Assembly (NCBI GenBank): GCA_903813345.2
Contig: CAIIXF020000006.1
Span: forward strand, 36,981,348-37,045,347
Length of the DNA: 64,000 nucleotides
Direction: 5' to 3'
Source of the DNA: Owenia fusiformis
Lineage: Eukaryota > Annelida > Polychaeta > Sabellida > Oweniidae
The position numbers were made by a program, and so were the translations under genes. Under the pieces are notes generated by a model. It was not told where the DNA came from and searched no databases. It saw only the letters and a list, made by a program, of their open reading frames with translations. This document shows positions 48,201 to 58,746 of the stretch, one piece after another (position 1 is the first letter of the stretch; each line of letters starts with the position of its first letter).

Positions 48201-51200
48201 TTGTAGCCATTTGGAGTACGTCTTTTATATGGGCAACAAATGGGTCATACACAATCATGACACAATGATGAAATTGACAAAACTCAAGAACATTGAACCA
48301 ACGTTACTTATGCAAAAACAATGGTTATATATTGATTATGTGGGTTAGGCTACATCTTTTCTGAAACACTCTTGTTATTTCATTAATGTAAGATTTAATG
48401 TTGGATTTCATTTTAAAAAGAACAGTGCACAATTCTGAGCTTATATAGCCACAAAATGTATTTTTATTTGTGAATACTTTTATACTTAACCCAGGAAGTA
48501 AAATCTAAAGTCACCAGAGATATCGATTGGGGGAGTGTGATTGTAACTCGTAGTGCTGGCAATCTCCAGTGCCGTAATGTAATACATGCCATATGTCCAG
48601 CCTTCAAGTATGACCACGATGGAAATGTATGTACCAATCAATTATCATTATTTTTTTACTTAACAATTATTTACATTCTGGCTACCAATAACGTTGTCAA
48701 GAACTGGTAAACAAGCCAAATGCCACAAACGCAGGTTGATTTGCAGTATAATCGGCAGTCAGATGTTTAAACCTTATTGTTAATGATCAGTTAAAGGCCC
48801 CATATAAAGTTTAAACCACTTTGGCTTATATTGTAGTCTTACCCAATGTTATCAAAGTGTGATATGTGAAACTTTTTTTTTTTATTTCAAAAAGTGGTTT
48901 TTGATAGACTTTTTGTTCCAAAATTTGTGAATTTATTTAAAACCAACTTTTAGAGGTCACTCATATCTTCTAATTAGCCACAATTCATACCAATGCATAG
49001 CATTCATCCTCCCATGTTTTTTGCCGAAAAAATTAAGAAAATCGGTTCATAAATAAGCGAGAAATGAACTTATCAGTGCATGAAAATGGTTCTGAGAAAA
49101 TGCATTTCAAAATTTTAGTTCTCATAGAAACCAATGGTACAATGATATCTAAAGCATAATTTATTCTTCCTTTTAACCCTTTCACGACGATAGGCTCCAT
49201 ATGGAGCCCTATAATGTAATACCTTTCAGGACGATAGGCTCCTTTTGGCACCATTATTTTTATCTATATACATCAATGAAATGACAATATCTCCAGTTCT
49301 ATTCAGTATTTTTACACCAAATTTTGACAAGTTGTTCTAATGTGATAATCCTTACTAAAAATTGTATTTCAGTGATAAAATTCAGGGTATAGGTCCCGGG
49401 GCGTAGGTATTTTGCAGTTTTCCCCTAAAAACTGCTCTTACTTATCCCTCACCAGAGCCAACATTTTCCTCTTATATTCACGTCGGGAAAGGGTTAACCT
49501 TGTTAGATAATCAACATTTGTTTTTTATGAAAGTCTAACATATTTAGAAAAGATTGACATGGAAAAAAAATTTCACTAATGTTTCAAAATATTTTTGATA
49601 CTATATGTTAAAACATTGAAATGGCCCATTAAATATGGCATTTTATTATTGAAATAGTGTGTCCTTTGTTCAACCTTTGCATTGGTGTTAAAAAGATCAT
49701 CTTTTTTGAAATGCATTAAGAAATATTTGATGATTAAGAAATTTCAACTTTTTTTGAAAAATGGCGGGAAATTTGAATATTTGAGAAATGAAATGCTCAC
49801 AACTTTTTTTTCAAAAATTGTTTTTGTTCAAAAATCTCTAAAATCATTTTTTAAGTCGTCCTGACAAATAGTAAATGAATGATAAAAAAATGTTTTCAAA
49901 CTTTAGACGGGGACTTTAACGTCCCTAATTGTTGTCATTTCTTCATTTGGTAGATTCTGCAAAGAATGATAGGACGTTTGTTAGGGGAAACCTCAAAACT
50001 TGGTTTTTCTAGTCTGTCCTTACCACCAATCGGTCCAGGTGGACTCAACCAGTATCCAATCAGTGTATTTTACAAAGCCTTGGATCTTAGTCTAAAGAAA
50101 TGTACTGCTATGAAAACTTCGATCAAGGTAATTATTACAACAATCAGTAGGCTCAAAATATTCTCTGTTCAATGGCCTATATATTTGCTCGTAAATAGGC
50201 ACAGAAAAAATATTTTTAGTTAAAATGTCATCCACATTTCACTCAAAAACATCTAAAGGATTGACATTTAGCACCACTTGAAACTGATACGCTTGATCTA
50301 AGACTAAGACTATCTAAGACTCAACGAGGCAAAGCATCACGGATGAATATACGAAATAGTACAATGTACACTCCCCTCCATAAGTGTGGCAACCTTTTTT
50401 CCCCATTGAACTATGTGTTAAAGCCTCTTTACGTTTGAATTTTTATTTACTTAACCGGCGATGAAATAAACAATAATATTGATGGAAACGTAACTTGACT
50501 TTATTTCCAATACCTCCAAATTTTCTCAATTTTTTTCCTCAATTACAATAGGACGAAAATTGATGATAAATTTGATGAATTTTTGAAAATCGTCATTCCC
50601 ATGTAATCCAATGGGAAATGGAGGGTTCGGGGCAAATCAGAAATCAGGATATCTTTTTAGTAAAAGATTCAGCAAAAAATATTTTTATATAGAAAATTGA
50701 ATTGTCTTACTTTTTTGAACACTAAGTGTTTAGTTTATTTGATGAATATTAAAGTTACAGCGCTTCAAAGTCATTTTTGAAAATAATTTTTCGCCTCCTG
50801 TGTTATTTCAATGGGAGAGTTTTTTTTGAAAAACAATTTTGACTTTATAACCCTATAACTTTGTTGAACCTGAAGAAACATATCAATTTTTTGATAAATA
50901 AAGTTAGCAAATTCAATTGCCTGCCTAACTCGTATTTTTTGCCATGACTCGGATGGATGGATATTCTGTCATATGACTTGCGGCAAACCTACCATTTCCC
51001 ATTGGTTAACATGGGAATGTCGATTTTCAAAATTTCATCAAATTTATCATCAATTTTCGACCTATTGTAATTGAGGAAAAAAATTGAGAAAATTTGGAGG
51101 TATTGGAATTAAAGTCAAATTACGTTTCCATCAATAGTATAAGTATTTTCATCGCAGGTTAAGTAAATAAAAATTCAGAGGTAAAGAGGCTTTAACACGT

Positions 51201-53795
51201 AGTTCAATGGGGGAAAAAAGGTTGCCAAACTTATGGAGGGGAGTGTATGTTCGGTTGATATAGTGAAGTAAAATGTCTATGTTTAAGAAATATTCCCAGG
51301 GCATTATACTCTTATTCTGCGTAAAATTCTAGGTTTAAATTTAATTTCAGCATGTGAACTTGCATGTGTTTGACGGCAGTATGTGTGGTGCGTTAATTAA
51401 TGAGATGAATGGCGGCAGTAGTCAGCAAGCCAATTCACACACTGGACACAAACATCAACCCAAAGCAGAAGATCGTAAGAAAGGTATACATATAGAGTAT
51501 AAGTGAAAATAAACCAAAAATAAATAAAAATAAAAATGTCAATATATGTGATACAGTATACAGGGTGAGCCTAAAAAGGTAACCCAAACGAAACATAGTC
51601 ATTCAGCATGGGTTTGAAATCTTATTTCGCAAAATTAAACCTAGTTCTTTGTTCTCTCATTCTACTAAGTTTCATGGGTCTATCCCTATTGGTCAAATCT
51701 TTTTACATGCTATAAAATACGGTCACAGAGTCTAGAGGCAAAGGCAAATGGACGAGCTGACGAGTTGAAACTGAATTATATATTGTAGAATTTCAAAAAC
51801 AATCACCAGCAAAAACAGGACCATCAATACATGCAAGGAATGCAGTGGATGTCTGTATAGTTGGGTTCAAAGCAGACAACGTGAATGCAGTTGAAAAGAA
51901 AATTCAGCAGATTGTAGAAGAAAACTATGAAGAGGAAAAAATCCATGAAGAACACTTAACTGTCGGTGATGTAATTGGAATGATGACTGATGAACAAAAG
52001 AAGATGATTTTCGTTGGTAAGTTTAGAACAAAAACGGGACTGATGTATAAATAGTTGTCAGCATCTCACGTCTGCACATTGTCAGACAAATTTGTTTTCA
52101 GTGATGTTTTTGTGTATTGCTTCTTGATTTAATTCGTTAGCTTTCGATGTTAGTGTATGTAAATTTTTTTGCATTTGCAGAAAGTTCAAAATCCGGAGAC
52201 TTAATATTGAAAGGGAACAGAGGTGCAGTTGATGCAACAGCCAAAAAGATTCACAAACAAATTCTCAAAGATGCAGCTCTTGGAGAGAAACGTGCTCAGT
52301 CTGGAACGAAGGCTTTGTTACATCAAATATGCGATAATAAACTTCAAAGTATTTATCCAGACTATTGGAAGAACAAATTATTCAAGAATATAGTAACAGT
52401 GAAAGATCCGAAGAGGATACAAGAAATCACTAAACTGTTTACAGCAGAATGGGGACAAGGGGGCACATGGAAGTCACACCTAATTGGACAAGGAAACGAT
52501 GCAGTGGGTTTGGGGAACTATAAAAGAATAAAGGTAACGAATATTGAACGAGTGGAAAATAAAGATGTGTTTAAGCAGTATTACGCTAAGCTACAAGTTA
52601 TGTGTGGAGCTGCTATAGCTAAAAAGATTCAACCAATTGGATATGCCAACCAGTCACCAGTCTTCACTTCAACACTTGGACTGTCCACACTGGATAGTGC
52701 GCTGATCACCGAAGTGAATGAGTGCTACTTATTCCATGGAGTTAAACCAGAATATGTTGATGGTAAGAATGGTTGGAAAGTTCTTTGATTTTAAAGCTTA
52801 TTATTATTGTGATACAATAGTATTCAACTTGTCATCATTAAAAATAAATATTGTCAAGTGAAACCTAAATACACTGTTCTTTATTCATTCTTTAGGCATA
52901 TCAAAGCATGGTGCAGATGCAAGGATGAGCAAGAATGCAATGATGGGCTCTGGTATTTATATGGCGGAGAGCTCAACTAAATCTGATCAATATTCAGGTA
53001 AAGACCGTATTTGACTATATCTAAGTCTGTAGAAAAAGCGACCATGTGTTTTCATGGTTTCTAGCATTTTTATTATACATGTATACTATATATTTTGGCC
53101 TGAACTCAGACATATATTGATACAGGAAAATAAGAGCATTTATGTCAGTATTTATCATATGATCTGTAAGATGAAGCCCTCTGATTGGTCAGTTCTTGTG
53201 CTGTACCAATCTGTATTGCTACTGAGATTGTCCCCGTTGATCATCTCCATCGAAATACAGAAAATATTGGTACGGAGGGGACAATCTCAGTAGCAATACA
53301 GAGGATCACACGATAAAAACGTTGTTACTTCGTCTCGTTCCAATACAGAATTTCTCGAGCAGAATATATCCTGTATTGCACTTCAAATCATTCAATAACT
53401 TATAATATGGCACTAGCAGTGATACATGTATATCTGTTATTTTGCCAGAATAAATTGTCAATGCTGTCAATGTTTCAGATCACAAACCGAATCCCATTAC
53501 TGGGAAGGGACGTGTGGCTAAAGGAACAGACCTAAAGATGTTTCTAATGCGTGTACTGCTAGGCAATGTATATGTTGCTGAAAGTGACTATGACTTCAAG
53601 ATGCCTCCTTGTCTGAAATACAAAAAAGGATGTAACGATATACAGTGCTCTAAAGGACACGATAAATATGATTCTGTTATGGCAATTTATCGTCCAAAAA
53701 CCAACCCAAAACAACCTTTGAACTTTAGAGAATTCATTGTGTATGAAAAGTCACATGCCTATCCAGAGTATATCATCACATATCAGAGGATATAG
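39206..53795 (+). CDS. PARP14-like: PARP14-like ADP-ribosyltransferase: RRM, KH-like, two macro domains, ART (complete, 19 coding exons)
   Basis: Coding exons: 39206-39232, 39471-39609, 39850-41731, 42005-42141, 42261-42363, 43535-43715, 44065-44214, 44452-44598, 44777-44935, 45048-45183, 45637-45743, 45959-46063, 48495-48626, 49954-50127, 51351-51483, 51789-52016, 52181-52762, 52896-52997, 53479-53795. All phases close: 4941 nt, 1646 aa. Order: RRM-like fold, residues 1-80 (KGLHKETSEDCLELYLEDLF); acidic disordered region with a SUMO-interaction-like FVILSDDEE at 76-84; KH-like segments about 460-760; macro 1 about 808-1000 (KLTLVEGDI, VGVPALGSGNCGF); macro 2 about 1043-1205 (LNIKQGDI, LPPIGPGGLNQYP); KH-like about 1255-1335; ART about 1360-1646. 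ART residues are His1499 (LFHG), Tyr1529 (GSGIYMAESS) and Glu1626 (FREFIVY), an H-Y-E triad. No WWE domain is recognisable. The family transfers ADP-ribose in innate immunity and stress. Introns carry several transposons. Confidence 0.95.
40518..40629 (+). repeat. In-frame duplication inside macro-PARP exon 3
   Basis: A 22-bp direct repeat (GCTGAGTATCAT, T or C, then GTCAAAGAG; 40518-40539 and 40608-40629) brackets 68 bases that are a near copy of 41209-41276 in the same exon. In protein terms, MERVRDIESNSESPPISPG duplicates MERVRDIESNSESLPVSPG. The extra block is 90 nt, so the frame is kept. The paralogue at 61.6 kb has only the downstream copy. Confidence 0.85.
42505..43316 (+). repeat. Five tandem units of about 162 bp in macro-PARP intron 5
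   Basis: Units start at about 42505, 42667, 42830, 42993 and 43155 with CTTGTCTACAGGTTTCCAGC and end in GGTGGCCATTTTGGATTTTC. The array is framed by GGTACGATATTGT at about 42446 and 43335, and preceded by a GGCGGGC simple repeat. The plan (flanking motif, simple repeat, tandem units ending in GGCCATTTT) parallels the CCGTCC elements at 54-61 kb. Confidence 0.9.
46327..47409. mobile_element. 1.08-kb Tc1/mariner element with decayed transposase, in macro-PARP intron 12
   Basis: Ends CAGGGCGTTCATAAAGTTCT and its mirror AGAACTTTATGAACGCCCTG are flanked by TA (46325-46326, 47410-47411). Inverted pairing continues through TGCAAAAGTACTC. On the minus strand a frame at 46816-47031 plus the next stretch in a shifted frame (FTDGRTNIKDNARSG) read like the N-terminal helix-turn-helix of a mariner transposase. 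Stops and frame changes make it inactive. Confidence 0.88.
47436..48374. mobile_element. Second mariner-type element, in the same intron
   Basis: Starts TACAGGGTGTTTCAAAAAAT at 47434 and ends near TTTTCTGAAACACTCTTG, whose reverse complement matches the left end at about 15 of 18 positions. The right TA is lost. It starts only 27 bases after the preceding element. No transposase motif is clear in its frames. Confidence 0.6.
49177..49493. mobile_element. 317-bp piggyBac-type MITE, TTAA target, copy 2, in macro-PARP intron 13
   Basis: Flanked by TTAA (49173-49176, 49494-49497). The ends are CCCTTTCACGACG and CACGTCGGGAAAGGG. It is very similar to 36036-36351 outside one central stretch, so the family expanded fairly recently. 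Confidence 0.87.
50369..51245. mobile_element. 877-bp Tc1-type foldback element filling most of macro-PARP intron 14
   Basis: Ends CACTCCCCTCCATAAGTGTG and its mirror image are flanked by TA (50367-50368, 51246-51247). The inverted arms run about 250 bases each (to about 50620 and from about 50990), with few mismatches, through GGCAACCTTTTTTCCCC, CCTCCAAATTTTCTCAATTT and TCATCAATTTTCG. No transposase. CACTCCCCTCCA ends are typical of Tc1 relatives. Confidence 0.92.
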
Positions 53796-54346
53796 TATAG
53801 CACCTGTAATATTTGGTAATGTGATGTTGGCTGATTCAAGAAAACACAGAGATTTTAAACCCTTGGATGTGCATATCCACATCAAAGGAATCATATGCCA
53901 TAGTATTTATTTAATCGGGAAAGTGCGAGTACTGTAGCAGTCCACATATATGTAGACTTTCGCATTACGAAACGTTCGCATTACATCCGAACATGGCGCA
54001 ATATATTCTCAGCATGTGATTCTATAGATCTATACTTCACATAATGCTTTTGACAGAATAGATATTAAATCATGTAAAATGTTTATGGAAAGCTGTACCT
54101 AAACTGTTTTATGCTTATTCAGCTTATATTACATCGATTTAAAAATACATTGCTTCTACAATATTTAAAATTTTTGGCTTTGTATTTAAATTTTTGAGTT
54201 AATAAATTGGCCAGAATACGCATGTAGAACTGGTCTCAATCAAAGGCTTACAATAGCATTAATTGACAGTCAGATAGTAGAAATTACAATTAATTATTCA
54301 CGAATATAATATGCGGTTTGCCGATTGGTGTTCACTCTTGGTCATT
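53796..54346 (+). other. 3' UTR and downstream flank of the macro-PARP gene
   Basis: AATAAA occurs at 54201-54206, about 400 bases after the stop codon, and is the best poly(A) signal. A frame overlapping the end of the coding region (to 53937) has no recognisable product. Confidence 0.5.
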
Positions 54347-56112
54347 CATTATCCCATCAAACTAAGTTCGGAGGGATATACATGTAGGGAACACGTCCGT
54401 CCGTCCGGGCAATAACTCAAATACCGTTGGCCCGATTTTGTTCATATTTTGCAAACATACAGGGTGTCCGGAAAGTAAAGATACAAATGCTCTAATTTCA
54501 TTAGATTTACCTTTTGTGAGATGAAATTGCTACAGATTGTAGAATGACATTGTAACAATTTATCATGCAACCGCCATGACAAATTGTTTCAAAATAAAAA
54601 AGTTATGGTTGTTATGGTAACAGGAGTCGCGGGTATGTGGAGCAGCGTCACAATTATGTCTTATAATTCTTTTCTCCTGTTCATATCATCTTGACACTCT
54701 GTCATCTGTTGCTATTATACATCAGATTATGTACCACAACAGCAAGGGATTATAGTACTGTAACATTATTAATTCATTTGACACTACTACTGTTATCAAG
54801 TATTATGTATTTTCCACCTTTATCTAAACATTCTTGGTGCATTTTGACCGGAGATTCAAGACCTGTCAAAACCTTTGCTGTCAGTCTCTAACATTGCTGA
54901 TAACATTGGCTTCCAGCCGAGTCTCATTTTTATGTTGAACTTCTCACAAATTGCTTTAACATATTCATTAATGTAGAAGTCCAACGGGACATTATCAGGG
55001 AAATATGGGCCATTGTACAAAAAGTTAATGGCAAGACATTCAATTGTAAGATTTGTTTTCTTTGCTTTGTGCATTGGAGCATTGACTGTGGAGGTGCACT
55101 ATTGGCTTTCCTTTTAATCCAGGACCTTTTTTCTAAGCACTCATATACTCTTTTTCTTTGAATATACTTGTGGCATTACATTGTTCTGATATGTATCAAT
55201 GATATCGTTATACTAAAGAAATTACAATGGCAGCAAGAATACAATATTGAACAAAACAAAAAACTGATAAGAAATACAATAATAAACACTATTTCAAATG
55301 GTTATATTTTAGCAATTTATCACAATTTATCGATATCCTGGAACTGCTCCGCATACCCCTCACCACCGTAACCATGTCAACTGTAACTTTAACACATTTA
55401 GACTATATGTTATGAAATTTAGTAGATGTATTGTTATGTAGTTCCTCTACAATCTGTAGCGATTTCATCACAAAAAAACTAAATCTCTTAAAATTAGAGT
55501 ATTTGTATCTTTACTTTCCGGACACCCTGTATACCCTATGGGAGTACAAGTTCTGCTCGAAAGCTGATTTTCAAAATGGCCACTCATTCAAAAATGGCGG
55601 CCATTTTAGGGCCGATTTTACAGTAATTTAGGTACAATATGTAAAACTGTAATTATAGCAATATGTTTTAAACGTAAAAAAAACATATAGGACATTAATA
55701 AAGCTAGAAATGTAGATTTTAAAGAAGCACGTGGCAGCCATATTGAAAAATGGCGGCGTTTACTCTATATTTTACGATTTTTGCTGTAACTCGAAAAGTA
55801 GTGGAGCGATTTTGTTCATATTTTGTATGTGAATACTACAGTATAAGCATGACACACTGTCTAGTGACACTTTTGGTAGAAGGCGGCCATTTTGAAAAAT
55901 GGCCGCCATTTTAACGTATTTAACTATAACTCAGAAAGTAGCGGAGCAATTTTGTTCATATTTGGTATGTGAATACTATAAGCATGGCACACTGTCTAAT
56001 GACACTTGTGGTAGAAGGTGGTCATTTTTGCTATATACTTTGTTTGTAAAAATGCCAGCCATGGCTGTTCGATGGGATTTGTTGCTACGCTTTGGCGTTG
56101 CTGTTGTTTAGT
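54347..56112 (+). repeat. CCGTCC-type repeat element, copy A, interrupted by a transposon
   Basis: It starts ATTATCCCATCAAACTAAGT, then GGAGGGATATA, a short CCGTCC run and GGGCAATAACTCAAATACCG, then blocks of about 130 bases containing AAAATGGCGGCCATTTTAG. It ends with TGTTCGATGGGATTTGTTGC and GCTTTGGCGTTGC. The start and TTCGATGGGAT near the end are inverted. An unrelated element occupies 54470-55529. Confidence 0.75.
54470..55529. mobile_element. 1.06-kb Tc1/mariner element nested in copy A
   Basis: CAGGGTGTCCGGAAAGTAAA at the left is mirrored at the right, with imperfect pairing for about 85 bases, and flanking TA on both sides. Removing it restores the sequence seen in copy B (ACATA then TACC-TATGG). 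The minus strand of 54856-55090 reads VNAPMHKAKKT followed by PDNVPLDF, resembling the DxAPxHKA and SPDLNPLDF stretches of mariner transposases. The gene is decayed. Confidence 0.9.
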
Positions 56113-56395
56113 TGTGTTTCCAATTTTAAAAATCATGAAAACACATGTGCTGTGCCAAAAAGGGAAATACAAAGAGAATTACGAAACTCACACAGATGGA
56201 ATTTAAAAACGAAAATATATATGTGAAAGGGCCAATGAGGAAACACCAAAAAGTAAAAGACAGCAAAATTATGAAATGTGTATTCTAACTAACATGTAAA
56301 GAACCTATGTTGAGTTATTTAAATCAAGTTTTAAATGGTTTGAGGATGACATTCATGACGAGATTTCGGCGTACACATGTGGAGCCAGGGGCGTA

Positions 56396-58741
56396 GGAAG
56401 GTGTAAATTCAACACTACGCCAAAAAATCCCGCCAAAACCATGAAACAATTGTGTCAAATCTTCTATATCAAAACGCCTATTTTATGCTCGTTAAACGTC
56501 ATTTTATGGCAATAGAATGCAATGTTTTTATAACCTAAATGTGAACGGAAATGTTTAAGCGATGCATTTGTATGGGCGATTGGTCATACGTATAGGTTGG
56601 CGTTTCGATTTTATATGCAAGCTTAAAATCCTTGATGCCCCTTTTAATGTGCTTAAAATGTTCGAATGATTTTCATCATTTAAAATCACCATGGAAAATC
56701 ACAAAGCATTCTCACTTTTCTTATGTCTCGAACGATATAGACGATTAATTATCCCATCGAACGAAGTTCGGAGGGATATAGGGAACGCCTCCGTCCGTCC
56801 GTCCGTCCGTCCGTCCGTACGTACGTCCGTCCGTACGTACATCCGTCCGTACGTACGTCCGTCCGTCCGTCTGTCCGTCCGTCCGGGCAATAACTCAAAT
56901 ACCGTTGGCCCGATTTTGTTCATATTTTGTACACATATACCTTATGGGGGTAGAAGTTCTGCTCGAAAGCCGATTTTCAAAATGGCCGCTCATTTCAAAA
57001 TGGCGGCCATTTTAGTGCCGATTTTACAGTAATTTAGGTGCAATATGTAAAACTGTTATATCAATATGTTTTAAATGTAAAAGAATTATAAAGGACATTA
57101 ATAATGCTACAAATGTAGATATTAAAGAAGCACATGGCAGCCATCTTGAAAAATGGCGGCCTTTACTCGTCATTTTACGATTTTTGCTATAACTCAAAAA
57201 ATAGTAGAGCGATTTTGTTCATATTTGGTGTGTGAATACTATAAGCATGGCACACTGTCCTATGACACTTTTGGTAGAAGGCGGCCATTTTGAAATTTTT
57301 TTGAAAAATGGCCGCCATTTTAACGTATTTTACTATAACTCGAAAAGTAGTGGAGCAATTTTGTTCATATTTGATGTGTGAATACTTAAAGCATGGCACA
57401 TTGTCTAATAAAACTTTGGGGAGTAGTCGGCCATTTTGAAAAATGGCCACCATTTTTATGTGTGTTATTTTACAAATACGTGTGCGATTTTTCAAAAATT
57501 TTAGAGGTGGCTACTGAAAAGCATATTATTTCTTCTGATGACAACTTGGCTAGTGAGCAACCAATTTGAAAATGGTGGCCTTTCTGGTGTGTTGTTTTAT
57601 GATATTTGCTATTCGTTTGTAAAAATGCCAGCCATTTCTGTTCGATGGGATTCGCTACGCTTTGGCGTTGCCGTTGTTCTGGTTTCCAAATAACAATGAG
57701 AGATTTTTAATCATTTTCGAATAATTGAATTGAGATAGTATTGTCTGATTCCATCGTGTACCGTGCAATACGACACGTACAGATTAAAAAATCTAGCTTG
57801 ATCAAATGATTTAAAGAAACGCATTCGTGATCAATGAAACAATTAGCCCTAATGTCTGCAACCTTTTTTATAACACTAATTCGCAAGACCAAATAAACTC
57901 CCCACCACAAAGGTCAAATCGAGGTCAACGTGACTTAGGGGTGCCAAAAATGTTATATTTCCTAAAACAATAATCTATTATTTTTCAAATGAAATAAAAA
58001 TCTAAGTAATAGCTTTTCTAGAACTGAAATCGATGGAACGCGTATTTGAATAATCAACATTTTTAAGTTGTTTTTGTCTTTAACATTCATATTAGTAAGA
58101 AAATAGATAATTGCTGACTTAACTATAATTTCTGTCTATGATTTTGCCTAGCAACGGAATATAAATCGATATAGTGAAATTGAAAAATTGGGAGTAGGGG
58201 AGAATAAAAAAATATACATCTCTTTTAAAGAGGTTCATCATTATAATTAAACGATACCACAGTTTGCATAAGCATTACAGAACATGCGCAAAAAAATGCA
58301 AAGGTATTCATCAAGTAGTTTTTGAAAAAAAAATGTTTTTCTCAAATTCGTGAAGAGAACGCGAATCACGAATATTTGGCGAAGGTAGTCAATAGTGGCT
58401 CGATTATCATGAAATAAAGCATGTTACTTTGCATTTTCTACAGTATTAGAACTATAGAAACAAGGTAACTTTCAATATTTTATTTTTCAAAAAGTGTAAT
58501 TTATGGCCCAGATTAGAAAAATAACAGAGGCACAAAAACCATGCAAAAGAGTACTATTGAAAAAGAGCATATCATATGGTATCCACAAAAGATTTCTTTA
58601 GGCTAGTGTGCTCGAGATTACTTTTGCACAATACAATGAGAAAATATGAATAAAGAACATAGGAAAATTAATAAGCCTTTTTATTCTCACTTTTCAACAC
58701 TACGCACTGGCGTTTTGGCGTACATTGTTCCTACGCCACTG
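56396..58741. mobile_element. 2.35-kb element with CAG-GGCGTAGGAA ends and 5-bp target duplication
   Basis: Left CAGGGGCGTAGGAA and right TTCCTACGCCACTG are inverted. GGAGC flanks both sides (56391-56395, 58742-58746). Copy B of the CCGTCC repeat is nested in it at about 56747-57685. Its own portion has no recognisable transposase. By ends and target size it resembles the hAT5-like elements above. Confidence 0.8.
56747..57685 (+). repeat. CCGTCC-type repeat element, copy B
   Basis: It starts ATTATCCCATCGAACGAAGT. A CCGT/ACGT simple repeat of about 85 bases (56792-56884) is followed by GGGCAATAACTCAAATACCG and tandem blocks ending in AAAATGGCGGCCATTTT, then TGTTCGATGGGATTCGCTAC. The simple repeat gives arginine/serine-rich chance frames on both strands. 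Confidence 0.85.
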
Positions 58742-58746
58742 GGAGC

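Noticed and set aside
56691-57032. Arg/Ser/Val-rich and Arg/Thr-rich frames
   Set aside because: They come from the CCGTCC/ACGT simple repeat of copy B, not from a gene.
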